Source: Hyphomicrobium sp. (GTDB lineage Bacteria; Pseudomonadota; Alphaproteobacteria; Rhizobiales; Hyphomicrobiaceae). From it: a stretch of DNA of 64,000 nt. Made by a program: the position numbers and the translations under genes. Under the pieces are notes generated by a model. It was not told the origin of the DNA. It saw nothing but the letters and a program-made list of their open reading frames with translations, and did no database searches. Location of the stretch: assembly GCA_002928735.1 (NCBI GenBank), contig PERL01000005.1, positions 62,001-126,000 on the forward strand, given 5' to 3'. Below are positions 8,265-17,101 of this stretch, piece after piece; position 1 is the stretch's first letter, and the number at the start of each line of letters is the position of its first letter.

Positions 8265-8963
8265 TCAGGACTTCGATTGCACGCTGGCGCGCTTCGTTTC
8301 GACCTGGCGCAGGAGATCTTCTACTTGCGGCATGATGCCTTGGACGATTTTTGCGACGCCCTTGCCATTGGGGTGGAGGCCATCGTCGAGGTTCAAGGAT
8401 TTGTCGAGCGCGACGCCTTCGAGGAAGAACGGATATAAGGGAAGCCCGTGCTTGTCGGCGAGGTCCTGGTACATGCCGTCGAATTCGCGGGCGTAGTCGG
8501 CGCCCCAGTTCGTGGGGGCGAGCATGCCGGTGAGCAGCACGGCAATGTTGCGTTCCTTTAGTTTGGTGATGATCGTGTCGAGGTTGGCTTTGGCGTCGGC
8601 CGGGGATTGGCCGCGCAGTGCGTCATTCGCGCCCAATTCGAGGATGACCGCTTCGGTGCCTTCGGGGATGGCCCAATCAAAGCGTTCCAACCCGGCGGCG
8701 GTGGTGTCGCCGGACACGCCAGCGTTGGTGACGTCGACTGCGTAGCCCTTGGCGGCGAGAGCTTTGGAAAGCTGGGCGGGGAAGGATTCGTCCGGTTTCA
8801 GCATGTAGCCAGCGGTGAGGCTGTCACCGAATGCGACGAGTTTCACGGGCGTCTTGGCCTCCGCCGGGGTTAGAGTGAGGAGGATCGCCGCATTGAACAG
8901 CACGGTCAGCAGCCCCAAGTGAAGGGGGCGGCGCCACTGCCGAAGGGTTTGAGCGCTTATCAT
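8265..8963 (-). CDS. tesA: SGNH/GDSL arylesterase, TesA-type
   Basis: 232 residues with an N-terminal signal peptide or anchor (hydrophobic 15-32, then PAEAK). The SGNH blocks are all present: block I VAFGDSLTAGY with nucleophile Ser48, block II Gly in GVSGDTT, block III GANDALRG with Asn113, and block V DGLHPNGKG with Asp194 and His197. It is therefore a periplasmic lysophospholipase/thioesterase/arylesterase of the TesA group. It is divergent from the ABC exporter genes, the same arrangement as tesA-ybbA-ybbP in enterics, which supports the assignment. Confidence 0.93.
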   Translation of the reverse strand: MISAQTLRQWRRPLHLGLLTVLFNAAILLTLTPAEAKTPVKLVAFGDSLTAGYMLKPDESFPAQLSKALAAKGYAVDVTNAGVSGDTTAAGLERFDWAIPEGTEAVILELGANDALRGQSPADAKANLDTIITKLKERNIAVLLTGMLAPTNWGADYAREFDGMYQDLADKHGLPLYPFFLEGVALDKSLNLDDGLHPNGKGVAKIVQGIMPQVEDLLRQVETKRASVQSKS

Positions 8964-9066
8964 TTTTCCGCCTTACGTGTCGTCCATAGGCTCTCAGTCA
9001 CGTATAGTTCTCGCAGGCGCAAAACAAGACGCCTCTCCTTACAACGCCGTCACATAAGGACCGCGC

Positions 9067-9759
9067 GTGACCACTTCCATCATTTCTCTGAAAGACGTGC
9101 ATTTGTCGCTCGATAGCCGCGCGGGGCCGGTGTCCATTTTGAATGGCGTCGGACTCGAGGTTGAGGCGGGGCAGTCGGTGGCGATCGTTGGGCCATCAGG
9201 TTCGGGGAAGACGTCGCTTTTGATGATCCTGGCGGGATTGGAGCGGGCAACCTCGGGCGAGGTCCGCGTGGCGGGGCATAATTTCCAGGCCCTGGGCGAA
9301 GATCAGCTGGCGCGGGTGCGCGGCGAGGCGATCGGGATCGTGTTCCAGTCGTTCCATCTCGTGCCGACGATGACGGCTCTGGAGAACGTGGCGCTGCCGC
9401 TGGAGTTTTCGGGACGGGCGAATGCGGAGACGATAGCGCGGACGCGTCTCGACGAGGTCGGGCTGGCGCACCGTCTGGATCATTATCCGGCGCAGCTGTC
9501 GGGTGGCGAGCAGCAGCGCGTGGCGTTGGCGCGGGCCTTGTCGATCGAGCCGAAACTGCTGCTGGCGGACGAGCCGACGGGGAACCTCGACGGGCGCACC
9601 GGCCGAGGTGTCGTGGATTTGTTATTCGGGATGAAGAAGACGCGCGAGGCAACGCTGGTGCTGGTGACGCATGACGAGCGGCTGGCGGCGGAATGCGATC
9701 GCGTGATCCGGATGGCGGACGGGCGGATCATCGACGACAAGCGGGCGAAGGCGGCATGA
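9067..9759 (+). CDS. ABC transporter ATP-binding protein, YbbA/LolD type
   Basis: 230 residues from a GTG start. Walker A is GPSGSGKTS (about residues 42-50), the signature is LSGGEQQRVALARAL, Walker B is LLLADEPTGNLDG, and the switch His lies in LVTHDERLA. It belongs to the MacB/LolD/YbbA branch that pairs with FtsX-type permeases. The permease follows directly with a four-base ATGA overlap. Divergence from the TesA-type gene identifies it as the YbbA orthologue rather than LolD; its substrate is not established. Confidence 0.93.
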   Translation: MTTSIISLKDVHLSLDSRAGPVSILNGVGLEVEAGQSVAIVGPSGSGKTSLLMILAGLERATSGEVRVAGHNFQALGEDQLARVRGEAIGIVFQSFHLVPTMTALENVALPLEFSGRANAETIARTRLDEVGLAHRLDHYPAQLSGGEQQRVALARALSIEPKLLLADEPTGNLDGRTGRGVVDLLFGMKKTREATLVLVTHDERLAAECDRVIRMADGRIIDDKRAKAA

Positions 9760-12329
9760 CCATCGCTGCGACAGAGCCAGGGGATGCGGGTGCGTCGGCT
9801 TCGCTGCCGCTGGTGCTGCGGCTGGCGGCGCGCGAGTTGCGCTCCGGCTTGTCTGGATTTTATGTGTTCATCGCCTGCGTGGCACTCGGCGTGATGGTGA
9901 TCACGGGCGTGGGTGCGCTGTCGGATGCGCTGAAATCGGGTTTCGAGAAGCAAGGCGCGTTGCTGCTCGGCGGTGACGTGACCGTGTCACGGCCCCATAC
10001 GCGGGCGACGGACGACGAGCGGCGGTGGATCGAGACCTTCGGGCGCGTCAGTGAGACGGCGACCATGCGCACCATGGGTCGCCGGATCGATGGTGAGGAT
10101 CAGACGCTGATCGAGTTGAAGGCAGTGGATACGGCCTATCCGCTGGTCGGTGCCGTGACGCTGGAGAGCGGTGAAGCGCTCGATGAGGCGCTGACGCGCG
10201 GAGTGGTGGCCGATCCCATGTTGCTGGAACGGTTGAAACTCACACCGAAGGACCAAATCCGCATAGGCGAGTCGGAGTTCGATATTGCGGCGGTTTTGAA
10301 GTCGGAGCCGGATGGTTTGGCGGATCGCGTGGCGTATGGACCGCGGGTGCTGCTGACGCATGATCAGATGGCCAAGACCGGTCTGGTGCAGCCGGGCGCG
10401 CTTATTCGATGGAAGTATGCGGCAGCATTTGCCGAGAGCGCCGAGCCGATCGAACCGCGTTTATTGTCATTCCGCGAGCGTGTTAAAAAGGAATTGCCGG
10501 AGTCGGGGTTCTCCGTGACAGACCGGCGCGATCCGTCTCCCCAGGTGACGAAGACGCTGGAGCGGTTGCGGCAGTTCCTGACGTTGCTCGGGCTGACGGC
10601 ACTGGTGACGGGCGGTGTCGGCGTGGCGAACGCGGTGGCGACGTTCATCGACCGTCGGCGCAAGGTGATAGCGACGATGAAGAGCGTCGGCGCGACGGGA
10701 CGAACCGTGTTTGCGGTGTTTCTGGTGCAGGTGCTCGCAATGGCGCTGATCGGCGTCGCGGTGGGATTGGGGCTTGGGCTTTTTATTCCGCCGATCTTGA
10801 CGCATCTCTTGGCAGGATATCTGCCTGTTGCGCCGGAGTTCGCGCTGTCGGTGCAGAGCGTGGGTCTGGCGGTGGCGTATGGACTGCTGGTTGCGCTGCT
10901 GTTTGCACTGTGGCCGCTGGGGCGGGCGGAGCAGGTGCGGGCGAGCGTGCTGTTTCGGGATGAGGTCGATCCGAGCCGGGTGTGGCCGGCGGCGCGGGTG
11001 CTGGCATTGATCGCGGTGTGCGCGGCGGCGCTGGTGGCGATTGCCGTTTTGTCATCGGAATCGCGCGTGATCGCTGGGTCGTTTGTGGGCGGGCTGGCAG
11101 TTGTGCTGGTGCTGTTCTGGGGTCTTGGCGGGCTGGTAACGTGGGCGGCGCGGAGGATGAAGCGTCCGCGGCGGCCGGAATTGGCGCTGGCGATTGCGAA
11201 CATTGGTGCGCCGGGCGGGTTGACGCGGTCGGTGGTGCTGTCGCTGGGCGCGGGGTTGTCGCTGTTGGTGGCGGTGGCGCTGACGGATGCGTCGATCGTG
11301 AATGAGCTGGAGAGCCGCTTGCCGGAGAGTTCCCCGGCCTATTTCGTTATCGACATTACGAAGAAGGATCAGCAGGCGTTTCGCGAAACTGTTCTGCGCG
11401 AGGCGCCGGGCGCGCAGATCGAAGATGCGCCGATGTTGCGCGGGCGCATGGTGGCGCTGAAGGGCGTGCCGGTGGAGGAGATCAAGGCGCCGCCGGAGGC
11501 CCAGTGGGTTTTGACGGGCGACCGGGGCCTCACCTATTCTGACCGCGTGCCGGCGGGATCGAATGTGGTGGAGGGCGATTGGTGGAAGCCCGGATATAGC
11601 GGCGAGCCGCTGGTGTCGTTCGAGTCTGAATTGGCGCGCAATCTCGATCTGAAGGTCGGGGATGTGATCACGGTCAATGTGCTCGGGCGCAATCTGACGG
11701 CGAAGATCGCCAACCTGCGCGAGGTGAAGTGGGAGAGCCTGGCGCTCAACTTCGTGATGGTGTTTTCCCCCAATACGCTGGCGGGGGCGCCGCACAATCT
11801 GCTGGCGACGATCTCGCTCCCTGATAGCTTCGGGACCACGGAGGAGGTGCGGTTGGCGCGGGCGCTCGGCAAGGCGTTTCCGGCGGTGACGGCGATCCGC
11901 GTGAAGGAGGCGATTGAGGCCTTCAACACGGTGTTTGAAAAAGTGATGGCGGCGGTGCGGGTGGCCGGTAGCGTGACGCTGCTCGCGGGGGCCTTGGTGC
12001 TCGCGGGAGCGATGGCGACGGCGCAGCGGCGGCGCATTCTGGAGGCGGTGATCCTGCGGGCGCTCGGGGCGACGCGGGCGCGAATCCTGACGGCGCATGT
12101 GGCGGAGTATCTGATGCTGGCGACGGTTGCGGCTTTGGCGGCGACCGTGCTCGGCTCGATCGTGGCGTATCTGGTGATCACCCAGTTGATGGATCTGCCG
12201 TTCGCCTTTTCGGGTTCGGCGGTGGTTGGAGCGCTGGCGACCGCGGCGATCCTGGTGCTGGTATTCGGGGCGGTGGGGACGTGGCGGGTGCTCAGCGCGC
12301 GGCCGGTGCCGTACCTGCGGACCCAATAA
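9756..12329 (+). CDS. ABC transporter permease, YbbP/FtsX type
   Basis: 857 residues from the ATG overlapping the ATPase stop. The topology is that of YbbP: an N-terminal helix (FYVFIACVALGVMVITGVGA), a large periplasmic domain, a first FtsX-like block of three helices (about 275-400), two further central helices, a second periplasmic domain, and a second FtsX block near the C-terminus ending in a permease tail with RRILEAVILRALGATRARIL. Together with the preceding ATPase it forms a probable envelope exporter or mechanotransmission complex. The substrate is unknown. Confidence 0.9.
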   Translation: MTIAATEPGDAGASASLPLVLRLAARELRSGLSGFYVFIACVALGVMVITGVGALSDALKSGFEKQGALLLGGDVTVSRPHTRATDDERRWIETFGRVSETATMRTMGRRIDGEDQTLIELKAVDTAYPLVGAVTLESGEALDEALTRGVVADPMLLERLKLTPKDQIRIGESEFDIAAVLKSEPDGLADRVAYGPRVLLTHDQMAKTGLVQPGALIRWKYAAAFAESAEPIEPRLLSFRERVKKELPESGFSVTDRRDPSPQVTKTLERLRQFLTLLGLTALVTGGVGVANAVATFIDRRRKVIATMKSVGATGRTVFAVFLVQVLAMALIGVAVGLGLGLFIPPILTHLLAGYLPVAPEFALSVQSVGLAVAYGLLVALLFALWPLGRAEQVRASVLFRDEVDPSRVWPAARVLALIAVCAAALVAIAVLSSESRVIAGSFVGGLAVVLVLFWGLGGLVTWAARRMKRPRRPELALAIANIGAPGGLTRSVVLSLGAGLSLLVAVALTDASIVNELESRLPESSPAYFVIDITKKDQQAFRETVLREAPGAQIEDAPMLRGRMVALKGVPVEEIKAPPEAQWVLTGDRGLTYSDRVPAGSNVVEGDWWKPGYSGEPLVSFESELARNLDLKVGDVITVNVLGRNLTAKIANLREVKWESLALNFVMVFSPNTLAGAPHNLLATISLPDSFGTTEEVRLARALGKAFPAVTAIRVKEAIEAFNTVFEKVMAAVRVAGSVTLLAGALVLAGAMATAQRRRILEAVILRALGATRARILTAHVAEYLMLATVAALAATVLGSIVAYLVITQLMDLPFAFSGSAVVGALATAAILVLVFGAVGTWRVLSARPVPYLRTQ

Positions 12330-12441
12330 AGGGCCAAATTCCTGGGCGATAAGTATTTTTCCGGACCCGGTTTTGTGCGGAATTGTGCGGACGGGGGCCT
12401 CGGTGGTCTTGAATTGGACTGATGATTCTACAATATCCGAC

Positions 12442-12465
12442 ACGCGGCCCGAGAGGGGGCCGCGT
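12442..12465 (+). promoter_or_regulatory. Hairpin in leader of Bax-inhibitor-1 gene
   Basis: ACGCGGCCC and GGGCCGCGT form a perfect 9-base stem with a 6-base loop, ending 24 bases before the ATG at 12490. There is no T-run, so it is either the end of the exporter transcript or a 5' leader hairpin. Confidence 0.35.
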
Positions 12466-12489
12466 CACAGGTTTCAAAGGGTTTGCCAG

Positions 12490-13224
12490 ATGGCACAGCT
12501 TGAAGAGAGATACGCGCGGCCGGGTACGGTTGTCCGCCCGGGCGCCGCGGTTGATGCAGGTCTGCGCGCTTACATGCTGCGCATCTATAACTACATGACC
12601 GCGGGCGTGGCGCTGACAGGCGTTATCGCCTATTTCACGGCGCAGTTGGCGACGACCAATCCGGCCGTCGCGCAGGCGCTTTATCAGTCGCCGCTGAAGT
12701 GGGTGATCATGTTCGCGCCGCTCGCGTTCGTGTTCTACCTGTCGTTCCGGGTTTACAAGATGAGCCCGGCGGCGGCGCAGATCGCGTTCTGGGCGTTCGC
12801 GGCCGTGATGGGCGTGTCGCTGTCGGCGATCTTCCTGGTGTTCACGGGCGCTTCGATCGCGCAGGTGTTCTTCGTGACGTCGGCGGCCTTCGCGGCGCTT
12901 AGCGTCTATGGCTACACGACGCAGAAGGACCTGACCGGCTGGGGTTCGTTCCTGATCATGGGTGTGGTTGGCATCATCCTCGCCGCGATCTTGAACATCT
13001 TCCTGCAGTCGAGCGGTCTGGCATTCGCCATCAGCTCGCTCGGCGTGCTGATCTTCGCGGGCCTCACGGCCTATGACACGCAGCGCCTCAAGGACGAGTA
13101 CTATAGCGTCCAGGGCGATGCGGCCACGATGTCGAAGTCGGCCATCATGGGCGCGCTCAGCCTGTATCTGAACTTCATCAACATGTTCACTTCGTTGCTC
13201 CAGTTGATGGGCGACCGCGAGTAA
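12490..13224 (+). CDS. Bax inhibitor-1 / YccA family membrane protein
   Basis: 244 residues from the ATG at 12490; the upstream open frame is not part of the gene. Seven hydrophobic helices fill the sequence after a short cytoplasmic N-terminus (MAQLEERYARPGTVV). Family landmarks are MLRIYNYMTAGVALTGVIAY near the first helix, the LSAIFLVFTGASIAQVFF segment, and GLTAYDTQRLKDEYY, where the conserved Asp pair of the pH-sensing di-aspartyl latch lies near the last helix. TMBIM/BI-1 proteins act as calcium leak channels; E. coli YccA also modulates FtsH. The gene ends with a strong terminator. Confidence 0.93.
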   Translation: MAQLEERYARPGTVVRPGAAVDAGLRAYMLRIYNYMTAGVALTGVIAYFTAQLATTNPAVAQALYQSPLKWVIMFAPLAFVFYLSFRVYKMSPAAAQIAFWAFAAVMGVSLSAIFLVFTGASIAQVFFVTSAAFAALSVYGYTTQKDLTGWGSFLIMGVVGIILAAILNIFLQSSGLAFAISSLGVLIFAGLTAYDTQRLKDEYYSVQGDAATMSKSAIMGALSLYLNFINMFTSLLQLMGDRE

Positions 13225-13248
13225 CAGGTTGATGATCTGAGACGAGAA

Positions 13249-13279
13249 AGCCCCGCAGCGATGCGGGGCTTTTTTGTTT
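13249..13279 (+). terminator. Rho-independent terminator of Bax-inhibitor-1 gene
   Basis: AGCCCCGC and GCGGGGCT pair around a six-base loop and are followed by TTTTTTGTTTT. The stem begins 25 bases after the stop codon. Confidence 0.9.
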
Positions 13280-13343
13280 TGCACTTATGTTTGGCGCCTG
13301 CCGACACGCCTGCGGCGCGCCGGCCGGAAGGCGCGGGAGCGGG

Positions 13344-13727
13344 TTAGCCCACGACGCGGAGGGATTTGTCGAGGACGGTGAGGACGCGGGCGAGGTCGTG
13401 GCCGCGTTTCAGGATGAGGCCGGTGGGCGTGACGACGCTGTAGGCGCCTTGCTTGCGCGCGAGCTTGAGGTTCTTCTCGATGCGGTAGAGGGGGAATTCG
13501 GTGGCGCGGCGGAACACGCTGAAGATGGCTTTGTCGCGCGTCATGTCGAGGGCGTAGTCGCGCCATTCGCCGGCGGCGACCATGCGGCCATAGACGGCCA
13601 TGATGGCGGAGAGTTCTTGCCGGTTGAAGGCTGTGATGGTGCCGGTGTCATGGGCGTTCCCGGCATCGGAACGCTGCCGGGAGCTTGTGGCTCGCGGCGT
13701 GAACTGTATGGGCTCGATATCGCTCAA
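13344..13727 (-). CDS. DUF2794 domain protein
   Basis: 127 residues from a TTG start at 13727. I chose TTG because AGGGAGG sits five bases upstream and the resulting length fits DUF2794; the frame stays open to an ATG at 13874, but the extra 49 residues look like translated spacer. The core runs from TGTITAFNRQELSAIMAVYG through EWRDYALDMTRDKAIFSVFR, the RIEKNLKLARKQGAYSVV segment and LILKRGHDLARVLTVLDK. DUF2794 is an alphaproteobacterial family of unknown function. The gene is convergent with the Bax-inhibitor-1 gene and divergent from the M3 peptidase. Confidence 0.85.
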   Translation of the reverse strand: MSDIEPIQFTPRATSSRQRSDAGNAHDTGTITAFNRQELSAIMAVYGRMVAAGEWRDYALDMTRDKAIFSVFRRATEFPLYRIEKNLKLARKQGAYSVVTPTGLILKRGHDLARVLTVLDKSLRVVG

Positions 13728-14097
13728 CGGCGCCTCCCTGTTCACGGGGCCGTCATGATCGGCAAGGTCATCCCGGTTGGCAAGAGGGGCGGAGGCGGAA
13801 AAGCCAGCCAAACTTACGGAAATTTCAGGCGCCGGTCCGCAAACCGTCAAATTCGGACCCCAACCGCGCCGCATTGGGCTGGCATTGTTTCAACAGTTGC
13901 CTCAGGGGCCGGTCACCTACGACCGCCCAAGCGCCTAGCCCCCAGCTCGCTGGTGGTCGCGGCCGGTCCCATCAGGTAACTTCTCCCAAGTGTCCCCCTA
14001 CCCTGCACGAGGGCCGGCTCCCCCCAGCCGGCCCTCGACGCGTTTGGGTGCGTCTCTATATGGTAGGCGCGCACACCAACCAGGACACACGCCCTCC

Positions 14098-16161
14098 ATG
14101 AGCAAGACCCCTTCGCGTTTGAAGACTGCATCCAATCCGTTTCAGACGGCGTGGCGGACGCCGCATGGGCTGCCGCCGTTCGCGAAGATCACGGCGGACC
14201 ATTATTGGCCGGCTTTCAAGGATGCGCTCAGCCAGCACAAGGCGGAGATCGCGGCCATCGGCGCGAACGAGAAGAAGCCGACGTTTCAGAACACGATCGT
14301 GGCGCTGGAGAAGAGCGGCGAGGCGCTCAACAAGGTTGCGGACGTGTTTTTCAATTTATCGAGTTCAGACACCAGCCCGGCGTTGCAGGAGATCGAGCGC
14401 AAGCTGGCGCCGGTGCTGGCGCAGCACTCGAATACGATCCAACTCGATCAAAAGCTTTTTCGCAGAATAGAGGATCTGTACGAGCGGCGGGATGCGCTGA
14501 AGCTTGACGATGAGCAGATGCGCTTGCTGGAGCGGACGTACACGACGTTCGTTCGGGCGGGCGCGAAGTTGTCGGCAAAGGCGCGCAAGCGCGTGGCGGA
14601 GATCAACACGCGGCTGGCCGAGTTGGTGACCGCATTCGGGCAGAACGTGCTGGCGGACGAGCAGTCGTGGCGGCTGGCGCTCGACGGGGACGCGGATCTG
14701 GCGGGGCTGCCGCAGGGCGTGCGCGACGCGGCGGCGCGGACGGCGGCGGATTTGAAGCTTCCGGCGAGCCATGTGATCACGCTGTCGCGGTCGAGTGTGG
14801 AGCCGTTCCTGCAGTTTTCCGCGCGGCGGGATCTGCGCGAGGAGGCGTTCAAGGCGTGGATCAAACGCGGGGAGAACGGCGGCAAGACGGATAATCGCAA
14901 GATCGTCGCCGAGATCGTGAAGCTGCGCGCTGAGTTGGCGAAGCTGATGGGGTATCGCACGTTTGCGGACTACAGCCTCGACGACACGATGGCGAAGACG
15001 CCGGATGCGGTGCGCGGGCTGCTCACGCAGGTTTGGTCGGCGGCGGTGTCGCGGGTGGGCGAGGAGCGCGAGGCGCTGACGGCGTTGGCGCGCAAGGAGG
15101 GCGGCAACTACACGCTTGAAGCGTGGGACTGGCGGTACCTAGCGGAGAAAGAGCGCAAGGCGCGCTACGATCTGGATGAGAGCGAGATCCGGCCGTACCT
15201 CCAGTTGGAGAACATGATCGACGCTGCGTTCGATACGGCGACGCGGCTGTTCGGGCTGAAGTTCAAGGAGCTTAAGGACGCGCCGCGGTATCATCCGGAT
15301 GTGCGCGTGTGGGAGGTGACGACGAAGGCGGGCGAGCCGGTCGGCGTGTTCCTGGGCGATTATTATGCGCGGCCGTCGAAGCGGTCGGGCGCGTGGATGT
15401 CGAGCTTTAGGGCGCAGCACAAGCTGGGCAAAGGTTCGAACCCGGTGATCGTGAACGTACTCAACTTCGCGCGCGGGGCGGAGGGCAAGCCGACGCTGCT
15501 CTCTATCGACGATGCGCGGACGCTGTTTCACGAGTTCGGGCATGGGCTGCACGGGCTCTTATCGGACGTGACGTATCCGTCGCTGTCGGGCACGAACGTG
15601 TCGCGCGATTTCGTGGAGCTGCCGTCGCAGCTTTATGAGCATTGGCTGACGCGGCCGGAGGTGCTGCGGAGGTTTGCGACGCATTACAAGACCGGCCGGC
15701 CGATGCCGGAGAGCCTCATGAAGCGCATACAGGCGTCGCGGACGTTCAATCAAGGGTTTGCGACGGCGGAGTATGTGGCATCCGCGCTGGTGGATATGGA
15801 TCTGCACGCGCTGGAAGCGGCCGACGGGCTGGACGTGGGCGAGTTCGAGAAGACGACGCTGTCACGGCTCGGCATGCCGCGCGAGGTGGTGATGCGGCAT
15901 CGCATTCCGCACTTCCAGCACATCATGGGCGGGTATGCGGCGGGGTATTACAGCTACCTGTGGTCGGAGGTGATGGACGCGGATGCATTCGCGGCCTTCG
16001 AGGAGGCGGGCGACATCTACGACCGCAAGACCGCGGCGCGGCTCAAACAGCATGTTTATTCGGCGGGGAACCGGCGCGATCCGCTGGAGGCGTATGTCGC
16101 GTTCCGTGGCCGGCCGCCGAAGGTGGAGAGCTTGCTCAGGAAGCGGGGGTTTGGGGGGTGA
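14098..16161 (+). CDS. M3 family zinc oligopeptidase (Dcp/OpdA type)
   Basis: 687 residues from the ATG at 14098, the first residue of the conserved N-terminus (NPFQTAWRTPHGLPPFAKI). The thermolysin-like zinc motif HEFGH is at residues 478-482, inside LFHEFGHGLHGLLSDV. The third ligand Glu lies about 28 residues on, and the C-terminal YAAGYYSYLWSEVMDADAF motif is intact, as in peptidyl-dipeptidase Dcp and oligopeptidase A. It is a cytoplasmic enzyme that degrades short peptides. It is oddly followed at 16215-16337 by a second copy of its own C-terminal coding segment. Confidence 0.93.
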   Translation: MSKTPSRLKTASNPFQTAWRTPHGLPPFAKITADHYWPAFKDALSQHKAEIAAIGANEKKPTFQNTIVALEKSGEALNKVADVFFNLSSSDTSPALQEIERKLAPVLAQHSNTIQLDQKLFRRIEDLYERRDALKLDDEQMRLLERTYTTFVRAGAKLSAKARKRVAEINTRLAELVTAFGQNVLADEQSWRLALDGDADLAGLPQGVRDAAARTAADLKLPASHVITLSRSSVEPFLQFSARRDLREEAFKAWIKRGENGGKTDNRKIVAEIVKLRAELAKLMGYRTFADYSLDDTMAKTPDAVRGLLTQVWSAAVSRVGEEREALTALARKEGGNYTLEAWDWRYLAEKERKARYDLDESEIRPYLQLENMIDAAFDTATRLFGLKFKELKDAPRYHPDVRVWEVTTKAGEPVGVFLGDYYARPSKRSGAWMSSFRAQHKLGKGSNPVIVNVLNFARGAEGKPTLLSIDDARTLFHEFGHGLHGLLSDVTYPSLSGTNVSRDFVELPSQLYEHWLTRPEVLRRFATHYKTGRPMPESLMKRIQASRTFNQGFATAEYVASALVDMDLHALEAADGLDVGEFEKTTLSRLGMPREVVMRHRIPHFQHIMGGYAAGYYSYLWSEVMDADAFAAFEEAGDIYDRKTAARLKQHVYSAGNRRDPLEAYVAFRGRPPKVESLLRKRGFGG

Positions 16162-16180
16162 TGTGGGCCGGTGATGCGGG

Positions 16181-16206
16181 GTCAGACCCCTGAGTAGGGG
16201 GCTGAC
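16181..16206 (+). terminator. Hairpin after M3 peptidase gene
   Basis: GTCAGACCCCT and AGGGGGCTGAC pair with one mismatch around a GAGT loop, 20 bases after the stop codon. No T-run follows. It also separates the intact gene from the duplicated tail. Confidence 0.4.
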
Positions 16207-16214
16207 GCCGTGGG

Positions 16215-16337
16215 CACGACGGCAACCGGCGCGATCCGCTGGAGGCATATGTCGCCTTTCGCGGCCGGCCGCCGAAGGTGGAGAGCTTGCTCTATCAAGC
16301 CGGGTTAGGGGCGGCTGTGTTGAAAACGAGGCACTAG
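16215..16337 (+). pseudogene. Remnant: duplicated C-terminal end of an M3 peptidase gene
   Basis: From 16221 the frame reads GNRRDPLEAYVAFRGRPPKV followed by ESLLYQAGLG and a run-on to a TAG at 16335-16337. The first 25 or so residues are identical to the end of the intact M3 peptidase just upstream (residues from about 657). The DNA differs at several third-codon positions (GCG/GCA, GCG/GCC, TTC/TTT, CGT/CGC). There is no start, and nothing of the rest of the gene remains. It is a stranded fragment of a second, once-functional peptidase copy. Confidence 0.8.
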
Positions 16338-16581
16338 TCCACAAGCTATTCAAAGGTTTTCAACACCGGATAGGAATCTAAGTGACTCAAACCCTTGAGA
16401 AATTTGTTAAGCTATTGATTCAGCGACATGAATCTTGACCCGCGTTGTGAGAATCTCTACATCCTTAGGTGAGGCTAGTGACACGGTGAGAATCTGCCTG
16501 CCGTAGCACCGCATCTGAAGTTTTCGGACATGCGGGAGCGATTTATGGGGTTACTTGGCAGGCCCCATCTAGCTTCAAAGT

Positions 16582-16614
16582 AACAAGCGCGCCGCTGTCC
16601 GAGGCGCGCTTGTT
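16582..16614. terminator. Strong hairpin downstream of nuclease-like orphan gene
   Basis: AACAAGCGCGCC and GGCGCGCTTGTT form a perfect 12-base stem with a nine-base loop, just past the stop of the reverse-strand gene ending at 16619. Likely a terminator, although T-runs on either side are short. Confidence 0.55.
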
Positions 16615-16618
16615 CCAT

Positions 16619-17038
16619 TTAATCGTGGCGCTTTAGAATTTCGCACCGCTTGAGCAGGCTCGCGGTCTGTCGAGGTTTAGTCCGATAGAAGCTGTCGAGC
16701 CAAACTTCACACTGCTGACTGGTTATCTTCATCGCTGCGAGATAACGCTTTGACGACATGGAATCCTGGTAACTAGCCAGGATCATTTTGGGCTTTTTCT
16801 TCTCTCTCACGATTAGCCCATGTCGGATCACAAATGGCAAAAGCAGCAATTCGTAATCCGCTATGTCGGGATGACGTTTGCCAATGTGCATCAGGCTCTC
16901 AAGCGAAAGGTGAACGATAGGCGAGCGAACCTGTAGCGCCATCCGAATTATGTTTGGGAGCTCCCCGACGGGTATCGGGTCACGCGTTTTGCGGCGAAGT
17001 GCATCGAGATCGTCCAATGTTAGGCTCATGCGACGCAA
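16619..17038 (-). CDS. Hypothetical protein, possible BECR-fold (PBECR-like) nuclease domain
   Basis: 139 residues; a second Met at residue 4 is an alternative start. I do not recognise the family with certainty. The central and C-terminal part has the order of features seen in phage-type BECR nucleases: a VHLSLESLMHIGKRHPDI helix with a His, YELLLLPFVIRHGLIV, then an RYLAAMK strand, and a final WLDSFYRTKPRQTASLLKRC segment, where a conserved aromatic and Arg/Thr pair would be expected. The gene and its flanks are visibly less GC-rich than their neighbours, suggesting acquisition. There is no adjacent antitoxin or integrase. Nuclease activity is inference. Confidence 0.6.
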   Translation of the reverse strand: MRRMSLTLDDLDALRRKTRDPIPVGELPNIIRMALQVRSPIVHLSLESLMHIGKRHPDIADYELLLLPFVIRHGLIVREKKKPKMILASYQDSMSSKRYLAAMKITSQQCEVWLDSFYRTKPRQTASLLKRCEILKRHD

Positions 17039-17076
17039 ATCTACAACTGGGCAAGGTTGCGTCTATAGCAGAATGA

Positions 17077-17101
17077 GAGCGTGGAAATGAATTCCACGCT
17101 C
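17077..17101 (-). terminator. Hairpin between acnA and orphan gene
   Basis: GAGCGTGGAA and TTCCACGCTC form a 10-base stem with a five-base loop, 45 bases beyond the acnA stop codon. No T-run follows on the acnA strand. It may also lie in the promoter area of the orphan gene. Confidence 0.4.

Noticed and set aside
11052-12443. 463-codon open frame antisense to the YbbP-type permease
   Set aside because: Shadow frame rich in Arg, His and Gln with no recognisable domain.
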